Source of the DNA: Azohydromonas lata NBRC 102462
Lineage (GTDB): Bacteria; Pseudomonadota; Gammaproteobacteria; Burkholderiales; Burkholderiaceae_C
DNA length: 56,069 bases
Assembly: GCF_001571085.1 (NCBI RefSeq)
Contig: NZ_BCTC01000038.1
Coordinates: forward strand, 1-56,069
Reading direction: 5' to 3'
A program made the translations under genes and the position numbers. This document shows, piece after piece, positions 36,566 to 43,968 of this stretch (positions within the stretch are counted from its first letter, which is position 1; every line of letters starts with the position of its first letter). A model generated the notes under the pieces. It was given only the letters and a program-made list of their open reading frames with translations, searched no databases and was not told the origin of the DNA.

Positions 36566-37276
36566 ATGGCTGAAACGATCCAGCGCAAGAAGCTCTACGA
36601 ACACGTGCTCGAACGGCTGATGGAGCGCATTCGCTCCGGCGAGATCGCCCCGGGTGCGCAGTTGCCGTCAGAGCGTGAATTGATGGAGGAGTACGGCGTG
36701 GGCCGTCCCGCGGTGCGCGAGGCACTGCAGGCGCTGGAGCGCTCCGGCATTGTCGAGATCGCGCACGGCGAGCGCGCGCGCGTGGTGGTGCCCACGGCGG
36801 AGCGGCTGCTGGCGCAGGTCGCCGGGGGCGCCATGCACCTGCTGCGCACACAGCCGCAGACCCTGGAGTATCTCAAGGACGCCCGCCTGTTCCTGGAGAC
36901 CGGCACCGCGCGGATGGCTGCGGAGCGGGCCACCGAGGAGCAGGTGGCCCGGCTGCGGCTGGCGGTGGCCCAGCATCGCGCCTCCATGGTCAACCTGGAG
37001 CTGTTCATCGAACGCGACATGGCCTTCCATCGCGAGGTGGCCGGCATCAGCGGCAACCCGATCTACCCGACCATCGTCGAGGCGCTGTTCCGCTGGGCCA
37101 GCGAGTACTACCAGACCATGGTGCGGGCACCGGGCGCGGAGGAACTGACGCTGGCCGAGCATGAGCGCATCGTCGATGCCATTGCAGCGCATGATCCCGA
37201 CGCAGCCGCTGAAGCCATGCGTGCGCACCTCACACGCTCCAGCGTCCTGTACCAACGCTTGACGAAACAGGCTTGA
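36566..37276 (+). CDS. GntR-family regulator, NanR-like (FadR/FCD subfamily)
   Basis: 236 aa. The N-terminal winged helix-turn-helix (about 8-75) reads RKKLYEHVLERLMERIRSGE, then LPSERELMEEYGVGRPAVRE and GIVEIAHGERARV, very like E. coli NanR. The FCD effector domain (about 85-225) has the metal-binding pattern with Asp and His residues, including FIERDMAFHREVAGISGNP. It probably represses the apn/oia operon and itself through the sites at 31696 and 36512, with an acid sugar as inducer. The start is ATG 36566; a GTG one codon upstream is possible. It is the last gene of the rightward cluster, separated from the TRAP gene by 137 bp and its own operator. Confidence 0.9.
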   Translation: MAETIQRKKLYEHVLERLMERIRSGEIAPGAQLPSERELMEEYGVGRPAVREALQALERSGIVEIAHGERARVVVPTAERLLAQVAGGAMHLLRTQPQTLEYLKDARLFLETGTARMAAERATEEQVARLRLAVAQHRASMVNLELFIERDMAFHREVAGISGNPIYPTIVEALFRWASEYYQTMVRAPGAEELTLAEHERIVDAIAAHDPDAAAEAMRAHLTRSSVLYQRLTKQA

Positions 37277-37321
37277 CTTGAGCGGGCTGGATTTCCCCGT
37301 CAATAACGATTATGTCAAATA

Positions 37322-37339
37322 AGGTTGAGTGTTCAACCT
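37322..37339. terminator. Hairpin between convergent operons
   Basis: AGGTTGA (37322-37328) pairs with TCAACCT (37333-37339) around GTGT. It lies between the convergent regulator gene and idnD. Neither side has a long T-tract, so a two-way termination role is plausible but weakly supported. Confidence 0.4.
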
Positions 37340-37382
37340 GAATGTCGAGCCTGCCTTGACAGCCTGGCTGTCGCTTGCCACG

Positions 37383-38444
37383 TCAAGCCTCGGCACCCAG
37401 GCCGAAATCGATGAGCACCTTCATCGCGCGCTTGCGGTCGGCGGCGAGCTCGAAAGCCGACACGGCGTCCTGCATCGGGAAAGCCCGGGTGATGATGGGC
37501 GAGAGATCGATGCGGCGGTCGTTGATCAGCTTCACCGCCAGCGCGAACTCGGCGTGGAAGCGGAACGAGCCCGTGAGCGAGAGTTCCTTGGCCACGATGA
37601 GGTTCTGCGGCACGCTGACGTCGCCGCCCAGGCCCAGCTGCACCACCACGCCGCGCGGGCGCATGACCTCCAGGCCATCGCGCAGGGCGCGCTCGTTGCC
37701 CGAGCACTCGAACATCACGTCGAAGCTGCCCTTGTCGGCGGCATTGCGCGCCACCCAATCCTGGTCCGAGGCTGCGTTGATGGTGTGGTCCGCGCCCATG
37801 CGGCGCGCGATGGCCAGCGCTTCGTCCACCACGTCGGTGGCCACGACTTCCGCCGCGCCGTGCAGCCTGGCGGCGGCGATGGCCAGCACGCCGATCGGCC
37901 CGCACCCCGACACCAGCACGCGCTTGCCCAGCAGCGAGCCGGCCCGGCCCACGGCATGCAAGGCGACCGAGAACGGCTCCGCCACTGCGGCCTCGGCCAT
38001 GGGCACGCCGGGCGCCACGGCATGGCACTGGCTGGCGTTGCACACCAGTGCATCGCGGAAGGCGCCCTGGCTGTGCGGCATGCGCATGGCACTGCCGTAG
38101 TAGCGCATGTCCAGGCACTGGTTGGGCAGCCCCTCCAGGCAGAACCTGCACGCGCCGCAGGGCCGGCTCGGGTTCACCGCCACGCGGTCGCCAACCTTGA
38201 ACGACGTGACGTCGCTCGCCACCGCCGCCACGGTGCCCGCCACCTCGTGGCCCAGCACCATAGGCTCCTTGATCCGGATGGCGCCGAAGCCGCCATGGCG
38301 GAAGTAGTGCAGGTCCGAGCCGCAGATGCCGCCCATGCCCACGCGCACGAGCACCTGGCCCGCTGCGAGCTCGTCCGTCATCTGTTCGTCCAGCCGCAGG
38401 TCTTCCGGGGCGTGGAGGACCAGGCACATGCAGCGCATTCTCAT
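37383..38444 (-). CDS. idnD: Zinc-dependent L-idonate 5-dehydrogenase family protein
   Basis: 353-aa medium-chain alcohol dehydrogenase. Catalytic zinc ligands are Cys41 in GGICGSDLHYF and His66-Glu67 in MVLGHEVAG; structural zinc is held by Cys96, 99, 102 and 110. The nucleotide fold shows SGCGPIGVLAIAAARLHGA. The whole sequence follows E. coli IdnD closely (NPSRPCGACRFC, DMRYYGSAMRMPH, LTGSFRFHAEF). IdnD oxidises L-idonate to 5-keto-D-gluconate. The idnO homologue at the head of the same operon supports this. L-gulonate oxidation, as for the RspB relative, is the main alternative. It is the last gene of the operon. Confidence 0.88.
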   Translation of the reverse strand: MRMRCMCLVLHAPEDLRLDEQMTDELAAGQVLVRVGMGGICGSDLHYFRHGGFGAIRIKEPMVLGHEVAGTVAAVASDVTSFKVGDRVAVNPSRPCGACRFCLEGLPNQCLDMRYYGSAMRMPHSQGAFRDALVCNASQCHAVAPGVPMAEAAVAEPFSVALHAVGRAGSLLGKRVLVSGCGPIGVLAIAAARLHGAAEVVATDVVDEALAIARRMGADHTINAASDQDWVARNAADKGSFDVMFECSGNERALRDGLEVMRPRGVVVQLGLGGDVSVPQNLIVAKELSLTGSFRFHAEFALAVKLINDRRIDLSPIITRAFPMQDAVSAFELAADRKRAMKVLIDFGLGAEA

Positions 38445-38471
38445 GGGGCTATCTCTTTGGATTGATGAGAC

Positions 38472-39437
38472 TTACTTGGTGATCGTCACCGTGGTGAGCA
38501 GCTTCTTGAAGTACGCCGACTGGTCGGCCATGAAGGCCTTGAAGGGTTCGCCATCCATGTAGGACACGATCAGGTTGGTCTTGGCCATGGCGTCCTTGAA
38601 CGCCGGCTCGGCCACCGCCTTGCGCGTGGTCTCGCGCAGCACCGCCACTACCTCGGGTGGCGTTCCCAGCGGCACGCCCAGGCCGCGCCAAGTGCCCAGC
38701 GCCAGATCCACGCCCTGCTCCTTGAACGTGGGCACGTTGGCGTACTGGCCTCCCAGGCGCTGCTCGGCCATCACGCCCAGCACCTTGAGCTTGCCGCTGG
38801 CCACGTGGGGGCCGATCTCGGCCGGGCTGACGGCAATGGCGTCCACATGGCCGCCCAGCAATGCGACGACGCTGGGTGCGGCGCCCTGGAACGGCACGTG
38901 GTTGAAGCGCACGCCGGTCTTCTGCTCCACCGCTGCCGCCGCCAGGTGCCAGATGGAGCCGCTGCCGGCATTGCCCATCGCCACGGCGCCCGGGTTCTTG
39001 CGCGCATGGGCGAGGAACTCTTCCACCGTGTGCCACGGTGCGTCGGCACGCACGGTGATCGTGCCCGGGTCGGCGTTGAGCCGGGCAATGGGGATGAAGT
39101 CCTGGACGCCGAACTTCACCATGCCCAGGTGCGGGATGATGGCCAGCTCCGAAATCAGCACCACGACCTTGTACCCGTCGGGTGCCGCACGCTGCACCTC
39201 GCCCATGGCCAGCCCGCCGCTGACGCCGGGCTTGTTGGTCACGACGAAGGGCTGCGGCAGGTACTTGCGTGCCGCGTCGGCGAAGTTGCGCGCCATCACG
39301 TCGGTCCCACCCCCGGCCGACGAGGGCACGACCAGCTCGATCGGCCGCGTGGGGTAGTCGGCCGCCCAGGCCGGGCTCAAGGCTGTTGCCAGCGCCAGCA
39401 CAGCGCCCAACGTGATGTTCCTGCGGGTTTCCGTCAT
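38472..39437 (-). CDS. Tripartite tricarboxylate transporter receptor, TctC/Bug family
   Basis: 321 aa with a signal peptide (ITLGAVLALATALSPAWA, cleavage near residue 25). The mature protein begins YPTRPIELVVPSSAGGGTDVMAR and has the KPGVSGGLAMGEVQRA and VPFQGAAPSVVALLGGHVDA segments typical of Bug receptors. These bind carboxylates in the periplasm; burkholderial genomes carry many orphan copies. The TctA and TctB membrane genes are absent here. It lies between idnD and a TRAP receptor in one operon, so two receptor types serve the same pathway, or one has another use. Confidence 0.93.
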   Translation of the reverse strand: MTETRRNITLGAVLALATALSPAWAADYPTRPIELVVPSSAGGGTDVMARNFADAARKYLPQPFVVTNKPGVSGGLAMGEVQRAAPDGYKVVVLISELAIIPHLGMVKFGVQDFIPIARLNADPGTITVRADAPWHTVEEFLAHARKNPGAVAMGNAGSGSIWHLAAAAVEQKTGVRFNHVPFQGAAPSVVALLGGHVDAIAVSPAEIGPHVASGKLKVLGVMAEQRLGGQYANVPTFKEQGVDLALGTWRGLGVPLGTPPEVVAVLRETTRKAVAEPAFKDAMAKTNLIVSYMDGEPFKAFMADQSAYFKKLLTTVTITK

Positions 39438-39501
39438 CGAAGTCTCCTATGCCGGACGGGGCCGGCTTGTGGTGTTGCTCGTTTTTCCAGCGCCTCGGCG
39501 C

Positions 39502-40521
39502 TCACTTGGCGGTGCGGATGCGCTCGATCTCGGCCGTCATGTCCCTGCCCGTCTCGCCCAGGCCCTGCTTGTGCTTTTCGATGACGGGCTTGAGCTTGTC
39601 GCGCATGCGCGCACGCTCCTGCGCCGAGAGCTCCACCACGGCCACGCCCTTGGCCTTGAGCGCGTCCACGGCCTTGGCGTCCATGTCGCGCGACACCTGG
39701 CGCTGGTAGGGCTTCACTTCTTCAGCCGCGTCCAGCAGGAGCTTCTGCTCGTCCCTGGAGAGCTGGTCCCAGAACTTCTTGCTCGCCATCACCAACAGCG
39801 GCGAGTAGGCGTGCCGCGTGGCGGTGGCGTACTTCTGCACCTCGTAGAGCTTGGTGACTTCGGCCGTGACGAACGGGTTCTCCTGGCCGTCTACGGCCTT
39901 GGTCTCTAGCGCGCTGTAGAGCTCGGGGAACGGCATGGGCACGGCGTTGGCACCCAGGGTATTGAAGGTGTCGATGAAGACGGGGATCTGCTGCACGCGG
40001 ATCTTCAGCCCCGCGATGTCCTCGACCTTGGTGATGGGGCGCTTGCTGTTGGTGACGATGCGAAAGCCGTGGTCCCAGTAGGACAGGCCCACGAGCCCCT
40101 TGGCCGGCAACTTGTCCAGCAGCTTGCGGCCCACCGGGCCGTCCAGCGCCGCATCGACCTCCTTGAAGTCGTCGAACAGGAACGGCGTGTCGAAGATGCC
40201 GAACTCCTTGTCCATGCCGGTGAGCAGGCCCGGGCCCATCATCGACATCTCGATGGTGCCGCCCTGCATCGAGGAGGCCACCACCGCCTCGCCACCGAGC
40301 GTGCCGCCCGGATAGAGCTTGATCTTGAGCTTGCCGCCGCTCTTTTGCGCCACCACCTGGGCGAACTTCCTGGCACCGGCGCCGTGCGCCGAGTCGTCGG
40401 TGTTGGCAAAGGCGAGCTTGATGTTGCGCTCCTTCACCTCTTGGGCCGTGGCACCGCCGGTGAGGCTCAGCAGCGAGCCCGTGGCCAGGGCGAGGACGAC
40501 CGATCGAAAGATGTGCTTCAT
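39502..40521 (-). CDS. TRAP transporter solute-binding protein, DctP family
   Basis: 339 aa from ATG 40521, chosen because AAGG lies 9 bp upstream; an ATG three codons earlier touches that site. The signal peptide is FRSVVLALATGSLLSLTGGA with cleavage before QEVKERNIKLAF. Receptor signatures include GLSYWDHGFRIVTNS, LKIRVQQIPVFIDTFNTLGA with the carboxylate-binding Arg, and DGQENPF. The ligand is probably an aldonate such as L-idonate or D-gluconate, from the operon. As with the copy at 35406, no membrane subunits are encoded nearby. Confidence 0.93.
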   Translation of the reverse strand: MKHIFRSVVLALATGSLLSLTGGATAQEVKERNIKLAFANTDDSAHGAGARKFAQVVAQKSGGKLKIKLYPGGTLGGEAVVASSMQGGTIEMSMMGPGLLTGMDKEFGIFDTPFLFDDFKEVDAALDGPVGRKLLDKLPAKGLVGLSYWDHGFRIVTNSKRPITKVEDIAGLKIRVQQIPVFIDTFNTLGANAVPMPFPELYSALETKAVDGQENPFVTAEVTKLYEVQKYATATRHAYSPLLVMASKKFWDQLSRDEQKLLLDAAEEVKPYQRQVSRDMDAKAVDALKAKGVAVVELSAQERARMRDKLKPVIEKHKQGLGETGRDMTAEIERIRTAK

Positions 40522-40559
40522 GGCCTGCATCCTTGAGAAGTACGGGCGAAGTCGGGCAG

Positions 40560-40592
40560 CGCGACCGGCCACCCTGGAGCCGGTGGATCGCG
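40560..40592. other. Inverted repeats in the manD-dctP gap
   Basis: In the 195-bp gap between the dehydratase and TRAP genes, CGCGA (40560-40564) pairs with TCGCG (40588-40592) and CCACC (40569-40573) with GGTGG (40582-40586), giving a bulged hairpin. It could reduce transcription into the downstream genes or stabilise processed mRNA ends. Evidence is pairing only. Confidence 0.3.
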
Positions 40593-40716
40593 ACAAAGAC
40601 AGGAAAGTGAAGATGGAGAAGCGCTGCGGCAGCGCCTTCAGATCACGGCCCGGCAGCCATGCCGCCATCGGCCAGGAACCTGCGGTGCAACGGCATGCGG
40701 ATGCTTGGCAAGCCGG

Positions 40717-41964
40717 TCATGGCGTCTGCAGCGTGCCGTCGACCAGCCGCGTCTGCGTCCAGGTTGTCACGCCGCTCTCGCACGGGTACTTGGCGGCCTG
40801 GGCCTCGTCGAGATCGACGCCAAGCCCCGGCTTGTCGTTGGCATAGACGTAGCCGTCCCTGAACGCGGGCAGGCCCGGGAACACGTCGAGCAACGCCGCC
40901 TTGGGGCCGCGCAGCTCCTGGATCACGAAATTCGGCGGCTCGGTGCCCGACCACTCCTGCACGCCGAAATTGCGTGCGGCCAGGTCGATGTGGATGTTGG
41001 CCGCGTGCGCCAGCGGCGACATGTCGCCGGGACCGTGCCAGGCCGTGCGCACGCCGTACTGTTCGGCAAAGAGCTGCAGCTTGCGCCCGGGCGTGATGCC
41101 GCCGACCTGGCTCAGGTGCACGCGGATGTAGTCGATGAGCCGCTCGGCAATGAGGCCGCGCCATTCGAAGGGATGGTTGAACAGCTCGCCCTGGGCCAGC
41201 GGGATGCTGGTCTTCTCGCGCAGTCGGCGCAGCCACTCGCCCTCCTCCAGCGGAATGGCATCCTCCAGGAAGAACAGCTCGAAGGGTTCCAGCGCCTGCG
41301 CAAACTGGATGGCCTCGATGGGCCTGAGCCGCTCGTGCACGTCGTGGCACAGGTGCACGTCGAAGCCCACCCGGCCGCGGATGCCCTCGAACAGCTTGAT
41401 CGTCTCGCGCATGTAGCGCCGGCTGTCCAGGTAGACGCCATCCGGCGCGCCCGCCGGGGCGCCTGAAGGCGCGCGGCCATAGCCGCCACCGCCGTAGCCG
41501 CCGCTCTGGCAGCGCACGTGCGTGATGCCTTGCTCGCGGTAGCGCTGGATGTTGTCGCACAACTCGGCCAGGTCGCGCCCGTCGGCATGGCGGTAGATGG
41601 GCACGCCCTCGCGCACCTTGCCCCCGAAGAGCTGATAGAGGGGCATCCCGGCCTGCTTGCCCTTGATGTCCCACAGCGCCATGTCGATGCCGGAGATGGC
41701 GTTGTTCTCGATGGGCCCGTTGCGCCAGTAGGCGTTCTGGTGCATGAGCTGCCACAGCTCCTCGATGGCCTCGGCATCGCGGCCGATCAGCAGCGGGCGC
41801 AGGTACTGCTCGACCAGGCATTGCACCGCAAGGTGCCGGTAGGCGAAGGTGGCGCAGCCCAGTCCGTAGAGGCCGGGCTGGTTGGTCTCGACCTTGACCA
41901 CGAGCAGGTTGATGCCCTCGGGGGCGGTGGCGATGGCCTTGACGTCGGTGATGAGAGTAGCCAT
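40717..41964 (-). CDS. Enolase-superfamily sugar acid dehydratase (RspA/ManD subgroup)
   Basis: 415 aa from ATG 41964. It has the ManD layout: the N-terminal capping domain, the glycine-rich loop around residues 155-170, Mg ligands Asp208 (in CHDVHERL), Glu234 (in FFLEDAIPLE) and Glu260 (in AQGELFNH), and catalytic His210 and His310. The residue after the catalytic His-Gly is Pro312 (HGPGD); as I recall, members with Pro here are poor D-mannonate dehydratases and some prefer D-gluconate, while Ala marks efficient mannonate enzymes. Together with idnO and idnD this points to D-gluconate dehydration to 2-keto-3-deoxygluconate. A longer in-frame extension overlapping idnO is not credible. Confidence 0.87.
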   Translation of the reverse strand: MATLITDVKAIATAPEGINLLVVKVETNQPGLYGLGCATFAYRHLAVQCLVEQYLRPLLIGRDAEAIEELWQLMHQNAYWRNGPIENNAISGIDMALWDIKGKQAGMPLYQLFGGKVREGVPIYRHADGRDLAELCDNIQRYREQGITHVRCQSGGYGGGGYGRAPSGAPAGAPDGVYLDSRRYMRETIKLFEGIRGRVGFDVHLCHDVHERLRPIEAIQFAQALEPFELFFLEDAIPLEEGEWLRRLREKTSIPLAQGELFNHPFEWRGLIAERLIDYIRVHLSQVGGITPGRKLQLFAEQYGVRTAWHGPGDMSPLAHAANIHIDLAARNFGVQEWSGTEPPNFVIQELRGPKAALLDVFPGLPAFRDGYVYANDKPGLGVDLDEAQAAKYPCESGVTTWTQTRLVDGTLQTP

Positions 41965-42008
41965 GGGGGCAGTGGATGTCGTCGTGGAACGTAAGGGACT
42001 GCAGGGGC

Positions 42009-42779
42009 TCAGAGCACGGCCAGCCAGCCGCCATCGACGTAGATGATCTGGCCGTTGACGTAGTCCGATGCCGCAGAGGCGAGGTAGACCGCGGTGCCCA
42101 CCAGTTCCTCGGGCTTGCCCCAGCGCTGAGACGGGTTGCTGGCCTTGACCCATGCGTCGAACTGCGGGTTGTTGACCAGCGCCGTGTTCATGTCCGTCAG
42201 GATGTAGCCCGGGCCGATGGAGTTGGCCTGGATGTTGAACTGCGCCCACTCCGCGGCCATGGCGCGCGAGAGCATCTTGATGCCGCCCTTGGCCACCGTG
42301 TAGGGCGCCACCGTCGCGCGCGCCGCCTCGCTGGTGAGCGAGCCGATGTTGACGATCTTGCCGCCCCGCCCGCGCGCCACCATGCGCCGCGCCGCCTCGC
42401 GTCCGACCAGGAAGGCCGCCGTGAGGTTGGTGTCGATGACGCGCTGCCAGTCCTTGACGTCGAGTTCCAGCATGGGCTGGCGGTGCTGGATGCCGGCGTT
42501 GTTGACCAGCACATCGATCTCCAGCCCCTGGCGGTCAAATGCCTGGAATGCCGCAGCAACGGCCGCCTCGTCAGCCACGTCGAACACGCTGCCATGGGCG
42601 TTGATGCCCCTGTCGCGCAGCCTGGCCACGGCGTCTTCCACCGCGGCGGCCTGGCGGCCATTGACGATCACCGCTGCGCCGGCGGCCCCCAGCCCCTCGG
42701 CCAGGCAATAGCCAATGCCGCGGGCTGAACCGGTGACCAGGGCGGTGCGCCCGTTGAGATCGAACAACGTGGTGCTCAT
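42009..42779 (-). CDS. idnO: SDR-family gluconate 5-dehydrogenase
   Basis: 256-aa short-chain dehydrogenase. The cofactor site is TGSARGIGYCLAEGLG, followed by NNAGIQHRQP, the catalytic Ser in NIGSLTSE and YTVAK with Tyr and Lys. The C-terminus reads FVNG-like YVNGQIIYVDGGWL. The sequence parallels E. coli IdnO, which interconverts 5-keto-D-gluconate and D-gluconate. It is the first gene of the leftward operon, 98 bp from the divergent regulator, and it links the IdnD product to the dehydratase substrate. Confidence 0.88.
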   Translation of the reverse strand: MSTTLFDLNGRTALVTGSARGIGYCLAEGLGAAGAAVIVNGRQAAAVEDAVARLRDRGINAHGSVFDVADEAAVAAAFQAFDRQGLEIDVLVNNAGIQHRQPMLELDVKDWQRVIDTNLTAAFLVGREAARRMVARGRGGKIVNIGSLTSEAARATVAPYTVAKGGIKMLSRAMAAEWAQFNIQANSIGPGYILTDMNTALVNNPQFDAWVKASNPSQRWGKPEELVGTAVYLASAASDYVNGQIIYVDGGWLAVL

Positions 42780-42807
42780 TGCATTTCCTCAGGACTTACC
42801 TAATTTG

Positions 42808-42865
42808 TATCACGTATGATGTTTAACGCCTTCAGGGTTGTCCCGGGTAAAGGTCATACGTGATA
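42808..42865. promoter_or_regulatory. Pair of inverted 12-bp GntR operators in the divergent promoter
   Basis: TATCACGTATGA (42808-42819) recurs as its exact reverse complement TCATACGTGATA at 42854-42865, centres 46 bp apart. The words contain GT-N3-AC, the core of FadR-type GntR sites. The right copy runs into TATAAAAT, a likely -10 for the regulator, whose ATG (42878) is only about 5 bp further, so its mRNA may be nearly leaderless. Binding at both sites could loop the DNA and shut both promoters. Confidence 0.72.
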
Positions 42866-42877
42866 TAAAATAATGCA

Positions 42878-43621
42878 ATGACGACCAAGTCCCCGGCACC
42901 CCGAGCCACTTTTCAGGAGCAGGTCCTGGAGCAGTTGGGCCGTGACATCTGCTCAGGCCGCTACAAGCCTGGTGTTGTGCTGCCGCCTGAAGGCGAGCTG
43001 TGCGAGCGCTTTGCCTTCAGCCGCATCGTCATCAGGGAAGCCGTGAAGTCGCTCTCCGCCAAAGGCATGCTCGACGTGCGGCGCAAGGTGGGCACGGTGG
43101 TGCTCGATCCGCGCCACTGGAACCTGTTCGACCCGGACGTCATTGCCTGGCGTGCGCAGTCCACCGTCGTGGATCCGGCCATGACGCGCGACCTCATGGA
43201 ACTGCGCCGCATCGTCGAGCCGGCGGCCGCCCGGCTGGCGGCACGGCGGGCCACCGGGCAGGAACGCCAGGCGCTGCGTTCGGCCTACGCGGCCATGGAG
43301 CGGGCGGTCGCTGGCGATGGAGATTACGTGACGGCCGACCTCGCCTTCCACGCCACGGTGTTGTCCGCGGCCGGCAACCAGTTCGTGCGCCAGATGCAGG
43401 AAGCGATGAACGCCATCCTGAAGGCGAGCTTCAGGATCAGCTCGGAAAAGCCCGGCGGCCCGGCCTTCACGCTGCCCATGCACGAAGCGTTGTGCCAGGC
43501 CATCGAGGAAGCTGACGAGAAGGCGGCGGAGCTCGCCTCGCTCAGGTTGATCGAGCAGGCCGAGGCCGACCTGCTGGAGCAACTCCAGATCGAGCAGCAC
43601 GCTTCGGACCAGGTTTCCTGA
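42878..43621 (+). CDS. GntR-family regulator, FadR/DgoR type
   Basis: 247 aa. The winged helix-turn-helix (about 12-85) reads FQEQVLEQLGRDICSGRYKPG, then LPPEGELCERFAFSRIVIRE and MLDVRRKVGTVVLDP. The linker WNLFDPDVIAW is typical of DgoR-like sugar-acid regulators. The FCD domain (about 100-235) has MELRRIVEPAAARLAA and the Asp/His pattern including DLAFHATVLSAAGN. It is divergent from the idnO operon and the inverted 12-bp operators between them make it the likely repressor, with an aldonate or 2-keto-3-deoxygluconate as inducer. Confidence 0.92.
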   Translation: MTTKSPAPRATFQEQVLEQLGRDICSGRYKPGVVLPPEGELCERFAFSRIVIREAVKSLSAKGMLDVRRKVGTVVLDPRHWNLFDPDVIAWRAQSTVVDPAMTRDLMELRRIVEPAAARLAARRATGQERQALRSAYAAMERAVAGDGDYVTADLAFHATVLSAAGNQFVRQMQEAMNAILKASFRISSEKPGGPAFTLPMHEALCQAIEEADEKAAELASLRLIEQAEADLLEQLQIEQHASDQVS

Positions 43622-43769
43622 GCCTGGGCGCGCCATTGGCACGATGCGCAACGGCCGGCCACGAGCAGTACAGCGGTACTTCCGCGATCAATGCCTTGGG
43701 GGTTGCTGCGACCCAATGGCAATCAGAAGAGCACGCAGTCTGTTGAACTGAACCGGACCCTTTTGTCCA

Positions 43770-43917
43770 ACAAGACAACATACGAGGTCCTTCTCTGGAA
43801 GGTCACTCGTCCCGACCTGCGACGGACGCGGTGATTAAAGGGAAGAAAAAGGGACGTTAGAAAGTGAAGCTCAGCGATCAGCTTGGGTTGGTTGATCTTT
43901 CTAGTATGTTGTCTTGT
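43770..43917. repeat. 14-bp perfect inverted repeats 120 bp apart
   Basis: ACAAGACAACATAC (43770-43783) recurs as GTATGTTGTCTTGT (43904-43917). The gap 43622-43968 holds no credible gene. The left copy overlaps a palindrome, TTGTC-CAACAA-GACAA (43763-43778), of the type bound by GntR regulators. No clear target duplication flanks the pair. It may be a distant operator pair for a lost gene or a small non-autonomous element. Confidence 0.5.
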
Positions 43918-43968
43918 CGTGCTGATTTCACAACACGGGTCCATGCACATCGGCCGCACCCGCGGTGC

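Noticed and set aside
41965-42249. N-terminal extension of the ManD-type dehydratase
   Set aside because: It overlaps idnO out of frame and its translation is unlike any capping domain; the ATG at 41964 gives the normal family start.
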